A stretch of DNA of 36,858 nt from contig CACIKJ010000005.1 of assembly GCA_902587215.1 (NCBI GenBank), positions 1-36,858 of the forward strand, given 5' to 3'. Shown here one piece after another: positions 35,441 to 36,858 of this stretch; the first letter of the stretch is position 1; each line of letters begins with the position of its first letter. Under the pieces are notes generated by a model that worked only from the letters and a program-made list of their open reading frames with translations, ran no database searches and was not told where the DNA came from. The translations under genes were made by a program, and so were the position numbers. This DNA is from an uncultured Pelagibacteraceae bacterium. GTDB taxonomy: Bacteria; Pseudomonadota; Alphaproteobacteria; Pelagibacterales; Pelagibacteraceae.

Positions 35441-36063
35441 AAATTTATTAGCTGAGTAAATTCTTTTTTTATAATATCCCATTTTAAAATCATTGAATTT
35501 AGAACTATCTTTCGATCTAAAATTTTTAGTTCTTCTGCAATGGGAGACCATTCGTACAAGGCAATGGCACTATAATTAAATGGTAGATCTTTGTAATGTT
35601 TTTCCCAATCAATTTTGTTTAATCTATCTTCGAATTCTTTTTTCGCTCTCTCTAAGACTTCTTTAGGCATTTGATTTTTTTCCTCATTTGACAAAATATC
35701 TAAAAAAATTTCTTTTGCTTTTTCAGTGTCGTGTTTTTGGTAAACATCTTTTAGATAAGACATTGAATAAAAACAAAAGTCTTGAAGTGCTACTGAGTAA
35801 ATATTCCATTTTGCTTTATTTATTGAGCCAAGAAATATTTCATCTTCAAACATCAAAACATGTTTTGCCCCCATCCTAGTTTTTAAATACCCGTATAACG
35901 TGACCTGACTTATCCATGCCGATTTTTTTTGTATATAATTCTTTAAATCTTCATAGTTATTGATTTTCTCCTTTGGTTTAAAAAATTTTAAAATTGGCTT
36001 AAAGTATTCAACCAAGTACTCGAGCTTTAAATCTTTCAACTTTAACTTGTATTTAATCCCCAT
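35437..36063 (-). CDS. Conserved-looking hypothetical protein, 208 aa
   Basis: Full-length ORF with charged, soluble composition; no family recognised; convergent 4-nt overlap with acs. Confidence 0.65.
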   Translation of the reverse strand: MGIKYKLKLKDLKLEYLVEYFKPILKFFKPKEKINNYEDLKNYIQKKSAWISQVTLYGYLKTRMGAKHVLMFEDEIFLGSINKAKWNIYSVALQDFCFYSMSYLKDVYQKHDTEKAKEIFLDILSNEEKNQMPKEVLERAKKEFEDRLNKIDWEKHYKDLPFNYSAIALYEWSPIAEELKILDRKIVLNSMILKWDIIKKEFTQLINF

Positions 36064-36170
36064 ATTCTGTTTTTTCGCAGTTTTTCAACATTTCTAAGAC
36101 CATTTTAGGACTTCCAATCCTTTTTCAAATCGGTATGGTTTCTTCTTTTAACCTATAGGGAGGATTAAAA

Positions 36171-36431
36171 ATGTCAAACAAAGAAAGACACTGGGAAAAA
36201 ACCAAAGGGTTAATGATGTTAACTCTTTCCATTTGGTTTATTTTCTCAATCGTCATCTTCATGTTTGGTGAAAGCTTAAACAATGGTAGCTTTTTGGGAT
36301 ATCCACTTGCGTATTATATGTGTGCCCAAGGATCTATAGTAATTTTCGTTGTCTTAATATTTTGGTTTGCAAACAGACAAGAGAAAATTGATGAAGAGTT
36401 TGGCTTCGCCGAAAGAGGGGAGGACGAATAA
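36171..36431 (+). CDS. DUF4212 small subunit of sodium/substrate symporter
   Basis: 86 aa, HWEKTKGLMMLTLSIWFIFSIVIFMFGESLN, GYPLAYYMCAQGSIVIFVVLIFWFANRQEKIDEEFGF; SD AGGGAGGA; TAATG overlap with the symporter gene. Confidence 0.9.
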   Translation: MSNKERHWEKTKGLMMLTLSIWFIFSIVIFMFGESLNNGSFLGYPLAYYMCAQGSIVIFVVLIFWFANRQEKIDEEFGFAERGEDE

Positions 36432-36858
36432 TGGCTGAAAAGTTTATTAACAAAAAAGACTTCATAAGCAATCTACCTAAAATCTATGGTACTTATACTG
36501 GAGGTTTCTTAATATTCATCATATTGATGGCTATAGCAGAACAAGCCGGTATGACTGCTAAGACAATAGGTATAATGTTTGTTGCCTTTACAGTTGCGAT
36601 CTATGCATTGATTGGATGGATCTCAAGAACTGTTCAGGTCGATGCTTATTATGTAGCTGGACGACAAGTACCAACAGTATTCAACGGAATGGCCACAGCA
36701 GCTGACTGGATGTCAGGTGCATCATTTGTTGCAATGGCTGGAGGTATTTACTTTGGTGGTTACACTTACATGGCATTCCTAGTCGGTTGGACTGGTGGAT
36801 ATGTATTAGTGTCATCGCTAATGGCTCCATATTTAAGAAAGTTTGGTTGTTACACGGT
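36431..36858 (+). CDS. Sodium:solute symporter (ActP-like SSS family), 3' truncated by window end
   Basis: MAEKFINKKDFISNLPKIYGTYTGGF...VDAYYVAGRQVPTVFNGMATAADWMSGASFVAMAGGIYFGGYTYMAFLVGWTGGYVLVSSLMAPYLRKFG. Confidence 0.93.
   Translation, partial: MAEKFINKKDFISNLPKIYGTYTGGFLIFIILMAIAEQAGMTAKTIGIMFVAFTVAIYALIGWISRTVQVDAYYVAGRQVPTVFNGMATAADWMSGASFVAMAGGIYFGGYTYMAFLVGWTGGYVLVSSLMAPYLRKFGCYT

Noticed and set aside
36064-36170. Weak inverted repeat CTAAGACCATTTTAGG upstream of DUF4212 gene
   Set aside because: Only about 5 bp including a G-U pair; likely chance.
1-36858. CRISPR arrays, transposases, integrases, prophage genes
   Set aside because: No repeat-spacer pattern or mobile-element protein motif seen by eye on either strand.

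Overview
AT-rich, very compact bacterial chromosome segment. Gene content and style resemble a streamlined marine alphaproteobacterium of the SAR11/Pelagibacterales type (inference from gene families, no search run). About 42 protein genes are supported. Minus-strand run from about 19.1 kb down to 0.9 kb: hspQ, ccmC-D-E-F-G-H, a PagL-like lipid A deacylase, two tandem LldD-type FMN 2-hydroxyacid dehydrogenases, an aminotransferase, a D-lactate-dehydrogenase-like flavoprotein, a D-2-hydroxyacid dehydrogenase, a TRAP transporter (dctP / hairpin / dctQ-dctM), an amidase, an EamA transporter and a hydrolase, ending at partial ftsY. The right part has yciB, DUF2794, BI-1, Tas-like AKR, IalB, argG, PsiE, a photolyase/cryptochrome neighbourhood, folD, yggT, mscS, hemD, hemC, tsaD, EVE, acs, and a DUF4212/SSS symporter pair cut by the window end. 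No rRNA, tRNA, CRISPR or mobile element was recognised. Main points for a second look: (i) a strand-diagnostic 18-bp hairpin with a C/U-rich 25-nt loop between hspQ and ccmC; (ii) a photolyase-centred module with an atypical FAD-domain protein, an FeS-type photolyase lacking the CxxC ligands, a missed 42-aa DUF2256-like zinc-ribbon ORF, and an SDR lacking the catalytic Tyr; (iii) an acetyl-CoA synthetase with a 31/50 Lys/Arg N-terminal extension; (iv) a 2-hydroxyacid uptake and oxidation cluster with an attenuator-like hairpin.
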